Shown here one piece after another: positions 8,174 to 18,553 of a DNA stretch of 64,000 bases. Origin of the DNA: Gammaproteobacteria bacterium (GTDB lineage: Bacteria > Pseudomonadota > Gammaproteobacteria > UBA4575). The stretch is from positions 575,482-639,481 of the forward strand of contig JAJDYY010000008.1 of NCBI GenBank assembly GCA_022824965.1, written 5' to 3'. The translations under genes were made by a program, and so were the position numbers. Within the stretch, counting starts at the first letter, position 1, and each line of letters begins with the position of its first letter. The notes below the pieces were generated by a model. That model was not told where the DNA came from. It ran no database searches and saw only the letters and a program-made list of their open reading frames with translations.

Positions 8174-9928
8174 ATGCAAGCACAAATCTCGAAACTGCTA
8201 GCTGCCGCGGTATCCAGTCTACAAGACACGGGAGATCTGCCCGCAGACACGAATACTGAAGTTCAGGTTACCCGCAGCAAAGACAACACACATGGTGATT
8301 TTGCCTCCAATCTGGCACTTCAGTTATCCAAGGTTGCCAAGGTGCCGGCACGCACCCTGGCTGAAAAAATAGTAGAACATATCCCGCAGGACTCCAGTAT
8401 CGCGAAAGTTGATATTGCAGGCCCCGGATTTATAAATTTTTATTTACGTACCGGCCATGAGGCAGAGACACTGCATCAAATCCTTCAGGGTAAGGAGCGC
8501 TTTGGCCACAGCAAAACACACACAGACAGGAAAATACTGATCGAGTTTGTCTCGGCCAACCCAACCGGACCTTTACATGTGGGCCATGGACGAGGCGCCG
8601 CTTACGGAGCGTCCATTGCCCACCTCCTTGAGGCAGCAGGCCACAAGGTGCAGCGCGAATACTACATAAATGATACCGGCCGCCAGATGGATATTCTGGC
8701 TGTTTCCGTATGGCTCAGGTACCTGGAACTTTGCGGACAGATCCTGCACTTTCCTGTCAATGCCTACCAAGGCGACTATATATGGGATATCGCGGCATCC
8801 GTGCACCGTGAGCATGATGATGATTTCCTTCATCCTGCAGAAGAGGTCTTGGACCTGCGGCCTGGCGGGCACCCCGATGAAGAAGCGGATGCAGAAAGAC
8901 ACATCGATGCAATCATCAGCAAGGCAAAAAAACTGCTTGCAGAAGATGGCTACAAGACATTGCTTGGCTATGCACTCGATACGCTGACACGTGATATCCG
9001 AAACGATCTGGAACAGTTCGCTGTCACTTTCGATCAGTGGTATTCAGAGCAGTCACTGGGTCAGGCAAGAATACAGGATGTCCTCAACACCTTGGCGGAG
9101 AACGGGCACACCTACCAAAAGGATGGCGCGCTGCTGTTCAGGAGTACGGCATTCGGTGACGAGAAAGACCGCGTGCTGATACGGAAAAACGGCAAGCCGA
9201 CTTATTTTGCCTCCGACATTGCTTACCACCTGGACAAGTATGACCGCAACTTTGATCAGTTGATCAACATATGGGGTGCAGATCACCATGGTTATATGGC
9301 ACGAATGCAGGCCGCTATGCAGGCACTCGGCAAGGATACCGGCCGTTTACAGATCCTGCTCGTACAGTTTGCCAATCTCTATAAGAATGGTGAAAGGCTT
9401 CCCATGTCCACGCGCTCCGGTGAATTTGTGACCTTGCGGCAATTGCGCAAGCAGATCGGCAAGGATGCCGCACGGTTTTTCTATGTAATGCGAAGATGTG
9501 AACAGCACCTAGAGTTTGACCTGGATCTTGCGACCTCGAAAACTCAGGATAATCCGGTCTATTACGTGCAGTATGCGCATGCCAGGATTTGCAGCATTTT
9601 GAAACAAAGCACATCCCCATTGCAGGATGAGGTCTTGGAAGATATCGATGACGGGCCACTGGTATCGATACAGGAGAAAACCCTGATAAAGCAACTGGCG
9701 CAATTCCCGGAAAGTGTACGGACGGCAGCAGACCAGTTGGCACCGCATATTATCGTTAATTATTTACGCGAGCTTGCAAGTTCCTTTCATCGTTTTTATA
9801 ACGCACATCAGGTTCTTGTGCCTGAAACCGAAATGCGGAATGCACGTCTCAAGCTGATCCGGGCCACACAGATTGTGCTCTGCAATGGCCTGAAACTGCT
9901 TGATGTAAGTGCGCCTGAACAAATGTAG
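8174..9928 (+). CDS. argS: Arginyl-tRNA synthetase
   Basis: Class I aminoacyl-tRNA synthetase charging tRNA-Arg. Of the in-frame starts at 8126 (TTG), 8141 (ATG) and 8174 (ATG), the last gives MQAQISKLLAAAVSSLQ, where family conservation begins, and a 584-aa product close to the usual ~580. Visible: N-terminal Add-1 domain, HIGH-type motif PTGPLHVGHGRGAAYG, the KMSKS-equivalent MSTRSGEFVTL typical of this branch, and the C-terminal anticodon-binding DALR region ending near FHRFYNAHQVL. Preceded by priA; the SPOR-protein start codon follows two bases after the stop, so these are probably cotranscribed. Confidence 0.97.
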   Translation: MQAQISKLLAAAVSSLQDTGDLPADTNTEVQVTRSKDNTHGDFASNLALQLSKVAKVPARTLAEKIVEHIPQDSSIAKVDIAGPGFINFYLRTGHEAETLHQILQGKERFGHSKTHTDRKILIEFVSANPTGPLHVGHGRGAAYGASIAHLLEAAGHKVQREYYINDTGRQMDILAVSVWLRYLELCGQILHFPVNAYQGDYIWDIAASVHREHDDDFLHPAEEVLDLRPGGHPDEEADAERHIDAIISKAKKLLAEDGYKTLLGYALDTLTRDIRNDLEQFAVTFDQWYSEQSLGQARIQDVLNTLAENGHTYQKDGALLFRSTAFGDEKDRVLIRKNGKPTYFASDIAYHLDKYDRNFDQLINIWGADHHGYMARMQAAMQALGKDTGRLQILLVQFANLYKNGERLPMSTRSGEFVTLRQLRKQIGKDAARFFYVMRRCEQHLEFDLDLATSKTQDNPVYYVQYAHARICSILKQSTSPLQDEVLEDIDDGPLVSIQEKTLIKQLAQFPESVRTAADQLAPHIIVNYLRELASSFHRFYNAHQVLVPETEMRNARLKLIRATQIVLCNGLKLLDVSAPEQM

Positions 9929-9930
9929 AG

Positions 9931-10476
9931 GTGATTGTGCCTGTTAGAAAGAAAAAAAGATCAACCCGATCATCAAACACCGTACCGGCCTGGGCCTGGC
10001 TGGCACTTGGTATCGTGACAGGTATCGGCATTGCCATGCTGATAGACATCGATGGCTGGTATGTGGACAAGTCCCAGACTCCGTCAGTTGCGCAAGAAGC
10101 GGGAAAAGCCGTTGAGCCGCCAATAAAACGGAGCTTTGACTTCTACACATTGCTGCCTGAATTGGAAATTGTAATTCCACAAGAAGAAACCGACATGCCC
10201 GACAAACAACCCGCCCAGCAAACCATGCCCCCGACACACAAGGGTGGTTATTTGTTGCAGGCAGGTTCATTCAAAAGCTTTGATGATGCCGACAGCCTGA
10301 AGGCGCGACTGGCTTTGCTGGGTATAGAAGCCAACGTTCAGTCTGTGGACGTAAACAATACCCAGTGGCATCGGGTTCGGGTCGGCCCCTCAAGCGACAG
10401 GCAGGCGCTGGAACAAATAAGAACGCGTCTGCATACCCATCAGATCGATACAATTTTGATGCAGGCAAAACAATAG
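9931..10476 (+). CDS. SPOR domain-containing protein (FtsN-like position)
   Basis: 181-aa bitopic inner-membrane protein: basic cytoplasmic N-terminus (PVRKKKRSTR), one membrane helix (about residues 21-42, WAWLALGIVTGIGIAML), a proline-rich periplasmic linker, and a C-terminal SPOR domain (from GGYLLQAGSFKSFDDADSL to the end) that binds denuded septal peptidoglycan. It occupies the place of ftsN-type genes after argS in related genomes and probably acts in cell division, but the FtsN essential helices are not recognisable, so no symbol is given. Start is GTG 9931, two bases after argS; GTG 9937 is equally possible. Confidence 0.85.
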   Translation: MIVPVRKKKRSTRSSNTVPAWAWLALGIVTGIGIAMLIDIDGWYVDKSQTPSVAQEAGKAVEPPIKRSFDFYTLLPELEIVIPQEETDMPDKQPAQQTMPPTHKGGYLLQAGSFKSFDDADSLKARLALLGIEANVQSVDVNNTQWHRVRVGPSSDRQALEQIRTRLHTHQIDTILMQAKQ

Positions 10477-10493
10477 ACTGGCAAAGACTTGAC

Positions 10494-12314
10494 CTATCGC
10501 TGCTTTTCCATGGAGTTGTACATCGCTTCTATGTCTTCTGCAAACAGCTCCATTAAAAGCTTTCTTCTGGTTTTAAGGGTTGGGGTAAGCAAGTTGTTCT
10601 CGGTGGTCCAAGGTTCCAGATAGATACTCACCCTGCGTACCTGGGCATATCCGGGAAATTCTTTCAAACAATCACCCAAACGCCGCAACACGTACTTGTG
10701 CACGGAAGCATCCTGTAGATTTTCCTGTAACGCGCTGTTCAGCTTCTTGGCTTCGGCAAGGGAATTCCATTCCTCTTCGTTCAGCACCAGCAATGCACAC
10801 AGGAAAGGCTGTCCTTCGCCCAGTATCATGGCCTGGTCAAACAAGGGATCAGCACAAATCGCAGTTTCCATGTCCTGCGGGGACACTTTCTCGGCATTTG
10901 CCAAGACGATAATATCCTTGATCCTGCCCGTGATATACAGATAACCCTCATCTGTAATATGCACAATGTCGCCAGTGTGCAACCAGCCTTCGGTATCAAT
11001 CATCTGCCGGGTTGCCAGCTGGTTGTCATAGTATCCAAGCATCACGCAGTCGCTCCGCGTGCATAGCTCACCTTCGGCCGTGAGTTTCACATCAATGCCA
11101 GGCAAGGCCTTGCCCACACTGAATGGGTCGTAGGCACCAGGCCGCCCTACACTGATCACCGGACTGCTTTCTGTCATCCCATAGCCTTGGTAAACCGGAA
11201 TTCCGAAACTGACAAAAAACTTCGTGATTGTCTTGTCAAGTGCAGCGCCACCTACGATGGCATACCGCAGCCTACCACCGAGCCTCTGTTTGATCTTTGC
11301 AGCTACCAGGCGGTCCATCAATGGCCAAAAAAGCAGACTCCAGTGCCACCCCGACTTGCCTAGTCTGAACTGAAGGTATCGCCAGCCGATTTGCTGTGTC
11401 CACGCGAACATTTTTCTCCCCAGATAAGACATCTGTGCCACCTGGCTCAAAATCCTTGTAAAAATGATCTCGTAAATCCGTGGCACCGACACAAATACGG
11501 TTGGACGGACCTTCTGCAAGTCTTCCCCAAGCTGCGGTATCGATCGGGAAAAACACACTCTCGAGTTGGCCATCATGGGCATGAAACATCCTGCCGTACG
11601 TTCCATGGCATGCGATAACGGAAGAAAGGATAGGAATACGTCTTTTTCGAAAATGTCAGAACACTGCAGAGCAGCAAAGGCATTTGAAAGGATATTCCCG
11701 TGACTCAGCATCACTCCCTTGGGACGTCCCGTCGTACCGGATGTGTAGATAATCGTGGCGAGGTCACTGCTGTCCAGGGGCACGGGCTGATATTCGGCAT
11801 TAATGTCTTGATCAATCCAGTCCCGTATATGCACCAAACAGGGTCCGTGATCAGATACGGTCGTAATCGGAGCAACGCTGATCACGCACTGCAATGCGTT
11901 GCGGATACTTTCAATTTGCGACAGTTGCCGCCACTGGCGCTGGTTTTGGACTAGCATCGCCTTGATGCCAGCATTTTGAACAATGTAGGCCACATTTTCT
12001 GCCCGGTCATTCGTGTACAGAGGCACTGTGACCAGGCCCAGACCGAGTGCAGCCACATCAAACATGATCCATTCCGGGCAATTGCGCAACATGATAGCTA
12101 CACGATCACCCTTGACAACAGCTTTGCTTTGCAGCCCCACTTGTATCCTGGCTGCACACTGTGCCACTTGCTCCCAGGTCAGACTTTCCCAAGTATCATT
12201 CCCGTCATCAAAAAAACCATAGGCCTGAGTATTGGGAGAACGCATCACACGTTCATGGAACAAGCCTGGCAGGGTCTGTGCAGTTTCAGGAGTGATGTAG
12301 TCAGTGTCATTCAT
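10494..12314 (-). CDS. Long-chain acyl-CoA synthetase (AMP-forming)
   Basis: 606-aa member of the ANL adenylate-forming superfamily, FadD15/long-chain acyl-CoA ligase branch, converting free fatty acids to CoA thioesters. Visible motifs: phosphate-binding [33 protein letters not shown] (A4/A5 region), [20 protein letters not shown], and [19 protein letters not shown] with the C-terminal hinge. Length agrees with the ~600-aa branch carrying the insertion [15 protein letters not shown]. Convergent with the SPOR gene and divergent from nadA. True substrate chain length is not readable. Confidence 0.92.
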   Translation of the reverse strand: MNDTDYITPETAQTLPGLFHERVMRSPNTQAYGFFDDGNDTWESLTWEQVAQCAARIQVGLQSKAVVKGDRVAIMLRNCPEWIMFDVAALGLGLVTVPLYTNDRAENVAYIVQNAGIKAMLVQNQRQWRQLSQIESIRNALQCVISVAPITTVSDHGPCLVHIRDWIDQDINAEYQPVPLDSSDLATIIYTSGTTGRPKGVMLSHGNILSNAFAALQCSDIFEKDVFLSFLPLSHAMERTAGCFMPMMANSRVCFSRSIPQLGEDLQKVRPTVFVSVPRIYEIIFTRILSQVAQMSYLGRKMFAWTQQIGWRYLQFRLGKSGWHWSLLFWPLMDRLVAAKIKQRLGGRLRYAIVGGAALDKTITKFFVSFGIPVYQGYGMTESSPVISVGRPGAYDPFSVGKALPGIDVKLTAEGELCTRSDCVMLGYYDNQLATRQMIDTEGWLHTGDIVHITDEGYLYITGRIKDIIVLANAEKVSPQDMETAICADPLFDQAMILGEGQPFLCALLVLNEEEWNSLAEAKKLNSALQENLQDASVHKYVLRRLGDCLKEFPGYAQVRRVSIYLEPWTTENNLLTPTLKTRRKLLMELFAEDIEAMYNSMEKQR

Positions 12315-12478
12315 GGAAGCACTCCGGTGCCTGCTTGCATGGGGGAAGCGACGTTGTAATTACTTTTCCTTATGACAAACATCTTACACCTCATAAACCC
12401 TGTGTGCTGCAGTGTGCCGGCTTGATTTACCCCCCGTACCTCTTTATATATAGATCAAAAGGTATTTGCAGTTTTAGT

Positions 12479-13528
12479 ATGCTAGACACATCATTTGAAG
12501 CCGCCGTACCCCTACAGGGTATTCCTGAAACAGCGGTTGTCCAGGCAAGCCTGCCGGTGTACTCGGCCGAGCAGAGAAAAGAAAAAATCGACCGCATCAA
12601 ATTCCTGCTCAAGAAGGAAAACGCGGTCCTGATTGCACATTATTACACCCATGAAATCCTGCAAAAAATTGCAGAAGAGACGGGAGGCTACGTTTCTGAC
12701 TCGTTGGAAATGGCACGATTCGGCAGCCGCCACGATGCCACCACATTAATCGTGGCAGGAGTCCGCTTCATGGGCGAGACTGCAAAGATACTCAATCCCG
12801 AGAAACGGGTTTTGATGCCCACCCTGCAGGCAACCTGTTCACTCGATCTTGGCTGCCCCGCCAAGGAATTCAGTGCTTTTTGCGACCTGCACCCGGACCA
12901 CGAAGTCGTCGTGTACGCCAACACAAGTGCCGAGGTCAAGGCACGAGCAGACTGGGTCGTCACCTCCAGTATTGCACTCAAGGTTGTTTCACATCTCATG
13001 GATCAGGACAAAAAAATCCTCTGGGCACCGGATCGACATCTGGGCCGCTACATTGAAAAAGTTACGGGCGCTGACATGATTTCATGGCAAGGGGCCTGCA
13101 TCGTGCACGAAGAGTTCAAGGCACGTGCTCTCGGGGACCTGATTGCAAAGCACCCGGATGCGGGTATTCTGGTGCATCCAGAGTCACCGGAAGCCGTCAT
13201 TGAGGCAGCCGATGTTGTTGGTTCGACCACGGCCCTCATCCAGGCAGCCCAAGAGCTGCCTCACCAGTCATTCATCGTGGCCACAGACAATCGCATTTTT
13301 TACAAGATGAAGAAGGCTGCGCCTGACAAGATTTTTATCGAAGCCCCGACAGCAGGAGAAGGAGCCACCTGCAAAAGCTGTGCGCATTGTCCATGGATGG
13401 CCATGAACGGCCTGCATAATCTTGAGGCCGTGCTGGAGTCCGGCGAAAACGAGATTCACGTAGCAGAAGAAATACGCGAGAAAGCCTACCGCTCGACTCA
13501 CCGGATGCTCGATTTTGTTGCCAATTGA
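12479..13528 (+). CDS. nadA: Quinolinate synthase
   Basis: De novo NAD synthesis: condenses iminoaspartate (from NadB) with dihydroxyacetone phosphate using a [4Fe-4S] cluster. ATG 12479 gives 349 aa, matching E. coli NadA (347); an upstream start at 12335 would add 48 residues without conservation. Visible: [42 protein letters not shown], and the cluster cysteines in [13 protein letters not shown] and [17 protein letters not shown]. Divergently transcribed from the acyl-CoA ligase. No nadB or nadC nearby. Confidence 0.97.
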   Translation: MLDTSFEAAVPLQGIPETAVVQASLPVYSAEQRKEKIDRIKFLLKKENAVLIAHYYTHEILQKIAEETGGYVSDSLEMARFGSRHDATTLIVAGVRFMGETAKILNPEKRVLMPTLQATCSLDLGCPAKEFSAFCDLHPDHEVVVYANTSAEVKARADWVVTSSIALKVVSHLMDQDKKILWAPDRHLGRYIEKVTGADMISWQGACIVHEEFKARALGDLIAKHPDAGILVHPESPEAVIEAADVVGSTTALIQAAQELPHQSFIVATDNRIFYKMKKAAPDKIFIEAPTAGEGATCKSCAHCPWMAMNGLHNLEAVLESGENEIHVAEEIREKAYRSTHRMLDFVAN

Positions 13529-13541
13529 AGCTCAGCTAAAA

Positions 13542-13555
13542 CATCCGTCTGGATG
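13542..13555 (-). terminator. Weak hairpin terminator downstream of ycgL-like gene
   Basis: Five-base inverted repeat CATCC/GGATG with a 4-base loop; on the minus strand it is followed by GTTTTAG. Short stem and only four Ts, so weak. Confidence 0.3.
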
Positions 13556-13646
13556 AGCCCGGCGCACGGTCACGGCTTTTTGCTCCAAGCAGGACTTCCC
13601 ACCTGACGGCGGTTGCCACTCCGAATGGTATCCACAGCCGTTCGGA

Positions 13647-13892
13647 TCAGGATCGTTTGAGGTCTTGGGGCGGGAACTGAAGATAGTACCCATGCTCGTG
13701 CAGATCAGCCATCACCTGCTTGGCATCAGCCTGTGCCAGCACGCGATCTGGTGTCAGTTCAAATTCCAGTACAAAACTAGGCTTGCCGAAAAGAGTCAGA
13801 AGCCCGTCCGGTAGAAGATTGAAGTGGTCTTTCTCATCCAAATAAAGAAATGTCTCTTCTTTTTTCAAGCTTTTGTAAACATAGCACTTCAT
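13647..13892 (-). CDS. YcgL domain-containing protein
   Basis: 81-aa member of the small cytosolic YcgL (DUF709) family, recognisable from the start MKCYVYKSLKKEETFLYL, the middle LPDGLLTLFGKPSFVLEFEL and the end HEHGYYLQFPP. Biochemical function is unknown. Its start ATGA (13889-13892) overlaps the stop of speA, so it is almost certainly translationally coupled to arginine decarboxylase. In many gammaproteobacteria ycgL sits near rnd or minC, so linkage to speA is less usual. Confidence 0.88.
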   Translation of the reverse strand: MKCYVYKSLKKEETFLYLDEKDHFNLLPDGLLTLFGKPSFVLEFELTPDRVLAQADAKQVMADLHEHGYYLQFPPQDLKRS

Positions 13893-15826
13893 GATGAATG
13901 CCTGTGTTCATCCGAGGATGATGTCAGATAGCAGTTGGCCTGCAGCGCAGTCTCAAGCGTATCAAGTACCTGTTTGGCAAGCGGCTTCGGCACGTTCATT
14001 TCAGTAAGTCGTGAATGCCAGGTCTTGCGAATTTCAGCAGCATCGACGTGAACATAGGACAACACTTTTTCAGCGGTATCACCTTGCTGCGACTCTCCGA
14101 TCTGATAACTTCCATCGGCATTCAGCTTGATGTTTACTGCAAGGGTGTCTCCAAACAAATTGTGCAGGTCTCCCAAGATTTCCTGGTATGCACCGACCAG
14201 AAATATGCCGATCAGGTAGTCCTGTCCCGGGACAAGTGCATGCAGGGACAGGTAAGACTGAATCGAATCTGCTTCGATGTAACGGTCAATCTGGCCATCC
14301 GAATCACAGGTAAGATCATGCAGTCGTACCTGCCGGGTTGGACTTTCATCCAACCGGTGCAATGGCAAGACCGGGAAGAGCTGGCTCAGGCCCCAGATAT
14401 CTGGTGTTGACCGGAATAAGGAAAAGTTGCAGAAATACTTGTCAACCAGATTTGCCTCGAGATCATGCCTGCTGTTTGCATCGAGGCATTCTTTGTACTC
14501 AGACAGTTGCCGATAGGCTTCCTGTGTGATTTTCTCTGCGTAGGCCTTACAGCTTAATGAAAGGTTTCCTTGAGAAAAGGCCTGATCGACCTGTTTTGCA
14601 GCCCGTACCAGACTGGCGTAGGTATGCGCATGGTCGGTTTGACTTTCGGGCTTTTCGAAACCGGATCGAATACGTCGACACAAGTCAGCCAGCTCCTTGA
14701 GTTTTCCATCTTGGATTTCCGAGTCCTCGTCAAAAACAGAACATGCCTCAGTGATGTTCTCCCTCCAGTACTCAGCATCAATCATGTTAGTGACCAATAC
14801 AGCGTGATGTGCGGTCATGGCACGCCCGCTTTCGGTAAAAATATCAGGTTCTGGCACCTTGTTTGCTAAGCATGCAGCGTGGACTGCATGCACGACGGCA
14901 TCAGCGTATTCGTCCACGCTGTACTCCCTTGAAAAATACGAATTCGACTGGCTGCCCTCATAATCGACGGCCAGTCCGCCACCCACGTTTAACTGGCTAA
15001 GCTGTACCCCCAGTCTGCGGAGTTGCACGAAATAACTCATTCCTTCTTCCAGGCCTGCACGAATATGCCGCAGGGAAGGAATCTGAGATCCCATGTGAAA
15101 ATGCAGCATGCGCATCCAGCCAAGTGCATTGTTTTTCTCTAGCTCTTCGAGCAACTGCATGACCTGGCCTGCAGTCAAACCAAACTTTGAGCGCTTCCCC
15201 CCCGTGTTTTGCCATTTTCCATCTGCGACGGCTGACAGGCGGATCCGTATCCCGAGAGCAGGCTGAACATTGACCTTCGCTGACAGTTTCAGCACATGCT
15301 GAAATTCACCTAGACTCTCCAGGACAATGATGACTTCGTGACCCAGCAGGCATCCGGTCAGTGCCAGTCGCATATAGGCTTCATCCTTATAACCATTACA
15401 GATAATTGTCTGCGTTTGTACGACCCCCAGACAGGCTATCAGCTCTGCCTTGCTACCCACTTCAAAAGCAACCGGGTGCTGATTTTGCCGGCTGAAATAT
15501 TGAATGACGGATGCCTGTTGGTTTACCTTGATCGGGTAAGCGGCAATATAGTCGCCAGCATACTCACAGGAAGTCATGACTTTTTTGAATGCACAATACA
15601 GCCTGTCCAGCATGTGCTGCAGAATATGCGGGAATCGCAGCAGAACGGGAAATTCCATTCCCATTTGCTTGAGGTCTTTGCTCAGCGCATACAGGTCGAG
15701 TTCACGATCACCCGCTTTGGTGCTGACATGGCCCGCTTCATTGATGTCAAAAAATCCCATTGCCCAGTTGGGAACGCGGTAATGGACCCTGGCATCGGCA
15801 ACGCTCCAATGTTTACGGATATTCAC
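13889..15826 (-). CDS. speA: Biosynthetic arginine decarboxylase
   Basis: PLP enzyme making agmatine from arginine, first step of polyamine synthesis via agmatine. Fold-III motifs are present: PLP lysine in YIAAYPIKVNQQASVI, the glycine-rich GGGLAVDYEGS, and TESGRAMTAHHAVLVTN. Conservation with the family begins at NIRKHWSVADARVHYRVPNWAMGFFDINE, so the GTG at 15826 (645 aa) is preferred over a longer reading starting at 15910 that would run into speE. No strong ribosome-binding site is visible for either. Stop overlaps the ycgL-like start; divergent from speE. The agmatine-to-putrescine enzymes (SpeB, or AguA/AguB) are not in the window. Confidence 0.95.
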   Translation of the reverse strand: MNIRKHWSVADARVHYRVPNWAMGFFDINEAGHVSTKAGDRELDLYALSKDLKQMGMEFPVLLRFPHILQHMLDRLYCAFKKVMTSCEYAGDYIAAYPIKVNQQASVIQYFSRQNQHPVAFEVGSKAELIACLGVVQTQTIICNGYKDEAYMRLALTGCLLGHEVIIVLESLGEFQHVLKLSAKVNVQPALGIRIRLSAVADGKWQNTGGKRSKFGLTAGQVMQLLEELEKNNALGWMRMLHFHMGSQIPSLRHIRAGLEEGMSYFVQLRRLGVQLSQLNVGGGLAVDYEGSQSNSYFSREYSVDEYADAVVHAVHAACLANKVPEPDIFTESGRAMTAHHAVLVTNMIDAEYWRENITEACSVFDEDSEIQDGKLKELADLCRRIRSGFEKPESQTDHAHTYASLVRAAKQVDQAFSQGNLSLSCKAYAEKITQEAYRQLSEYKECLDANSRHDLEANLVDKYFCNFSLFRSTPDIWGLSQLFPVLPLHRLDESPTRQVRLHDLTCDSDGQIDRYIEADSIQSYLSLHALVPGQDYLIGIFLVGAYQEILGDLHNLFGDTLAVNIKLNADGSYQIGESQQGDTAEKVLSYVHVDAAEIRKTWHSRLTEMNVPKPLAKQVLDTLETALQANCYLTSSSDEHRHSS

Positions 15827-15914
15827 AGCAAAGACGCGTAATCTGTTTGTTTGCCAACTGAAGCCGTCCGTTTTACGGTACCTGAAACATTTGCTTCTTA
15901 ATTTGCACACTCAC

Positions 15915-16766
15915 ATGCTGGACAAGAGGAAAAAATGGCTCACCGAAGCCTGCACAGAATGTGGTACGGCGCTCTCATTCGAGATTAAGGAGAAACTTCA
16001 CCAAGAACAGACTCCTTTTCAGAAAATAGAGATCTATTCCACCAAAAGCTTCGGCATGCTGATGGTGATAGACGGATTTGTCATGCTAACGGAACGTGAC
16101 AACTTTATATACCATGAAATGCTGACTCATCCGGCCTTGTTCTGTCATCCCGATCCAGTAAGCGTTGTCATTGCAGGAGGGGGAGACTGCGGCAGCCTGC
16201 GCGAAGTGGCAAAACATTCCTGCGTGCAGGATATTTTTCTGGTCGAAATTGACGAGCGGGTTACCCGGCTGTCGGAGGAGTATTTTCCTGTCCTGTGCGA
16301 GGCCAATGACGATCCCCGCATCGAGTTCATTTTCGAGGATGCGATCGAGTGGTTCCAAGCGAAGAAGTCCGGTTCGGTGGACATCATTATCGTGGACAGC
16401 ACAGACCCTGTAGGCCCTGCAGAAGGCCTCTACTCTACAGCCTTTTACAAGGACTGTTTTCGAGCACTCAAGCCGACAGGCTTACTCGTTCAGCAAAGCG
16501 AATCTCCCATGGTCCATCTCGAGAGTATCATTCAGCCAATGCATGACTCGATGCAGGTTGCCGGATTCTCAAGTATTGACTTGATCTGTTTTCCCCAGCC
16601 CTGTTACCCGACGGGGTGGTGGAGTGCCACGCTGGCAAGTAAATCCAAGCAACTATCCTTTGCCCGCGAGAAATTTGCCAAGCAATTAGAGATTCAAACT
16701 CGGTACTACAACCACGCCGTGCACCTGGCCTGTTTTGCAACACCGCAATTCATGAGTAAGGAATAA
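15915..16766 (+). CDS. speE: Polyamine aminopropyltransferase (spermidine synthase)
   Basis: Transfers aminopropyl from decarboxylated SAM to putrescine. ATG 15915 gives 283 aa, the usual length; a TTG eight codons earlier is less likely. Motifs: EIYSTKSFGMLMVIDGFVMLTERDNFIYHEMLTH, split here as YSTKSFGML and ERDNFIYHEM, then VVIAGGGDCGSLREV (dcSAM site), VEIDERV, and VDSTDPVGPAEGLYS with the catalytic Asp. Divergent from speA with a short shared promoter region (15827-15914), consistent with joint polyamine control. Followed by a strong hairpin that terminates the opposing amtB transcript. Confidence 0.96.
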   Translation: MLDKRKKWLTEACTECGTALSFEIKEKLHQEQTPFQKIEIYSTKSFGMLMVIDGFVMLTERDNFIYHEMLTHPALFCHPDPVSVVIAGGGDCGSLREVAKHSCVQDIFLVEIDERVTRLSEEYFPVLCEANDDPRIEFIFEDAIEWFQAKKSGSVDIIIVDSTDPVGPAEGLYSTAFYKDCFRALKPTGLLVQQSESPMVHLESIIQPMHDSMQVAGFSSIDLICFPQPCYPTGWWSATLASKSKQLSFAREKFAKQLEIQTRYYNHAVHLACFATPQFMSKE

Positions 16767-16773
16767 AGGGCGC

Positions 16774-16805
16774 AAAAAAAAGCGCCCCCTAAGAGGGGGC
16801 GCTTT
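16774..16805 (-). terminator. Rho-independent terminator of the glnK-amtB operon
   Basis: Perfect 10-base stem AAGCGCCCCC/GGGGGCGCTT (16780-16789 with 16795-16804), 5-base loop, followed on the minus strand by a run of eight Ts. It sits 24 bases past the amtB stop. On the plus strand the trailing T run is short, so it would only weakly terminate speE. Confidence 0.9.
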
Positions 16806-16827
16806 GACCTACAAGACTTTCCAGAGC

Positions 16828-18093
16828 CTATTCGATCACAAACTCCGGGTAGGCCTCCATGCCGCACTCGGAAATGTCGGCCCCCTGCATCTCTTCTTCT
16901 TCGCTGATGCGAAGCCCCATGACTGCCTTGATCACGCCCCAGATAATCAGGCTGGTCAGGAATACCCAAACAAATATTGTGGCTGCACCGAGCAACTGGC
17001 CGCTGAATGTCACGTCGGGATTGGTAAGCGGTACGACAAGCAACCCCCACAGTCCAACGGTCCCGTGAACGGAAATCGCACCTACCGGATCATCTATCCT
17101 GAGTTTATCCAGCAGCACAATAGACAGGACTACAAGAACCCCGCCAGCTGCACCAATCAGGGTTGCGATCAAGGCTGAAGGAGTAGAAGGTTCAGCCGTA
17201 ATGGCCACCAGGCCAGCCAGTGCACCGTTCAGGGCCATGGTCAGGTCAGCCTTGCCAAACCAGAGGCGTGCAGTGACCAAAGCTGCCATCAGTCCGCCTG
17301 CAGCTGCGGTATTGGTGTTCAGGAACACCATGGCCACGGCATTGGCGCTGGCGGCATCTCCGAGCTTCAGCACAGAGCCGCCGTTGAAGCCGAACCATCC
17401 CATCCACAGGATGAATGTCCCCAGTGTGGCAAGCGGGAGATTGGCCCCGGGAATAGCGGCTATCTTTCCACCGGGCCCATACTTGCCTTGCCGTGCTCCG
17501 AGCAACATGACTCCAGCCAATGCAGCCGTTGCTCCAGCCATATGGACGATACCCGATCCTGCAAAGTCAGAGAATCCTGCATCCCCAAGGTTGAACCAAC
17601 CAAACACATCTTTCCCGTTCCAGGTCCAACTGCCTTCCATTGGGTAGATAAGCCCTGTGAAGATCACTACAAACAGAAGAAATGACCACATTTTCATCCG
17701 CTCAGCGACGGCACCCGAAACGATCGACATGGATGTCGCAACAAACACGACCTGGAAAAAGAAGTCCGATGCATCCGAATACACAGAATCACCGTGGAAG
17801 CCGTTTTCAGCAGAGGCTGCCAAAACATCATCTACCAGGCTTTCGCCCCCTGCGATACCAGACAAAAACAGGGTGCCGTCATACATGATCATGTACCCGC
17901 AAAACATGTACATGATGCAGGCAATCGAATACAGGGCGACATTCTTGGTCAAGATCTCCGCTGTATTTTTGCTCCGTACAAGTCCCGATTCGAGCATGGA
18001 AAAGCCGGCAGCCATCCACATCACTAATGCGCCACACACCAAAAAGTAAAAGGTGTCAATCGCATATTGCAATTCAAAAATTTGATCAACCAC
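16828..18093 (-). CDS. amtB: Ammonium transporter AmtB
   Basis: 421-aa, 11-helix inner-membrane ammonia channel. Start is GTG 18093 with an excellent ribosome-binding site AGGAGGG seven or so bases upstream. Twin conserved histidines of the pore are in GSGIVHMAGATAAL and SVHGTVGLWGLL; MLESGLVRSKN near the N-terminus is the family signature for the periplasmic vestibule. No cleaved signal peptide is apparent. glnK lies 28 bases upstream in the same direction; GlnK binds and closes AmtB when nitrogen is sufficient. Terminator follows at 16774-16805. Confidence 0.97.
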   Translation of the reverse strand: MVDQIFELQYAIDTFYFLVCGALVMWMAAGFSMLESGLVRSKNTAEILTKNVALYSIACIMYMFCGYMIMYDGTLFLSGIAGGESLVDDVLAASAENGFHGDSVYSDASDFFFQVVFVATSMSIVSGAVAERMKMWSFLLFVVIFTGLIYPMEGSWTWNGKDVFGWFNLGDAGFSDFAGSGIVHMAGATAALAGVMLLGARQGKYGPGGKIAAIPGANLPLATLGTFILWMGWFGFNGGSVLKLGDAASANAVAMVFLNTNTAAAGGLMAALVTARLWFGKADLTMALNGALAGLVAITAEPSTPSALIATLIGAAGGVLVVLSIVLLDKLRIDDPVGAISVHGTVGLWGLLVVPLTNPDVTFSGQLLGAATIFVWVFLTSLIIWGVIKAVMGLRISEEEEMQGADISECGMEAYPEFVIE

Positions 18094-18121
18094 AACTCCC
18101 TCCTAAGGAATGTATTTATCG

Positions 18122-18487
<366 letters not shown>

Positions 18488-18553
18488 CTAAGAGATTCGA
18501 ATTAAACTGGATGCACTGGCTGATACGTTATTGATCCGTTGCCACTGATCCCG

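Noticed and set aside
13629..13640. Further DnaA-box-like TATCCACA near nadA/ycgL
   Set aside because: Only a partial match (GTATCCACA) and isolated; such near matches also occur at 20452, 30004 and 56524 and are expected by chance.
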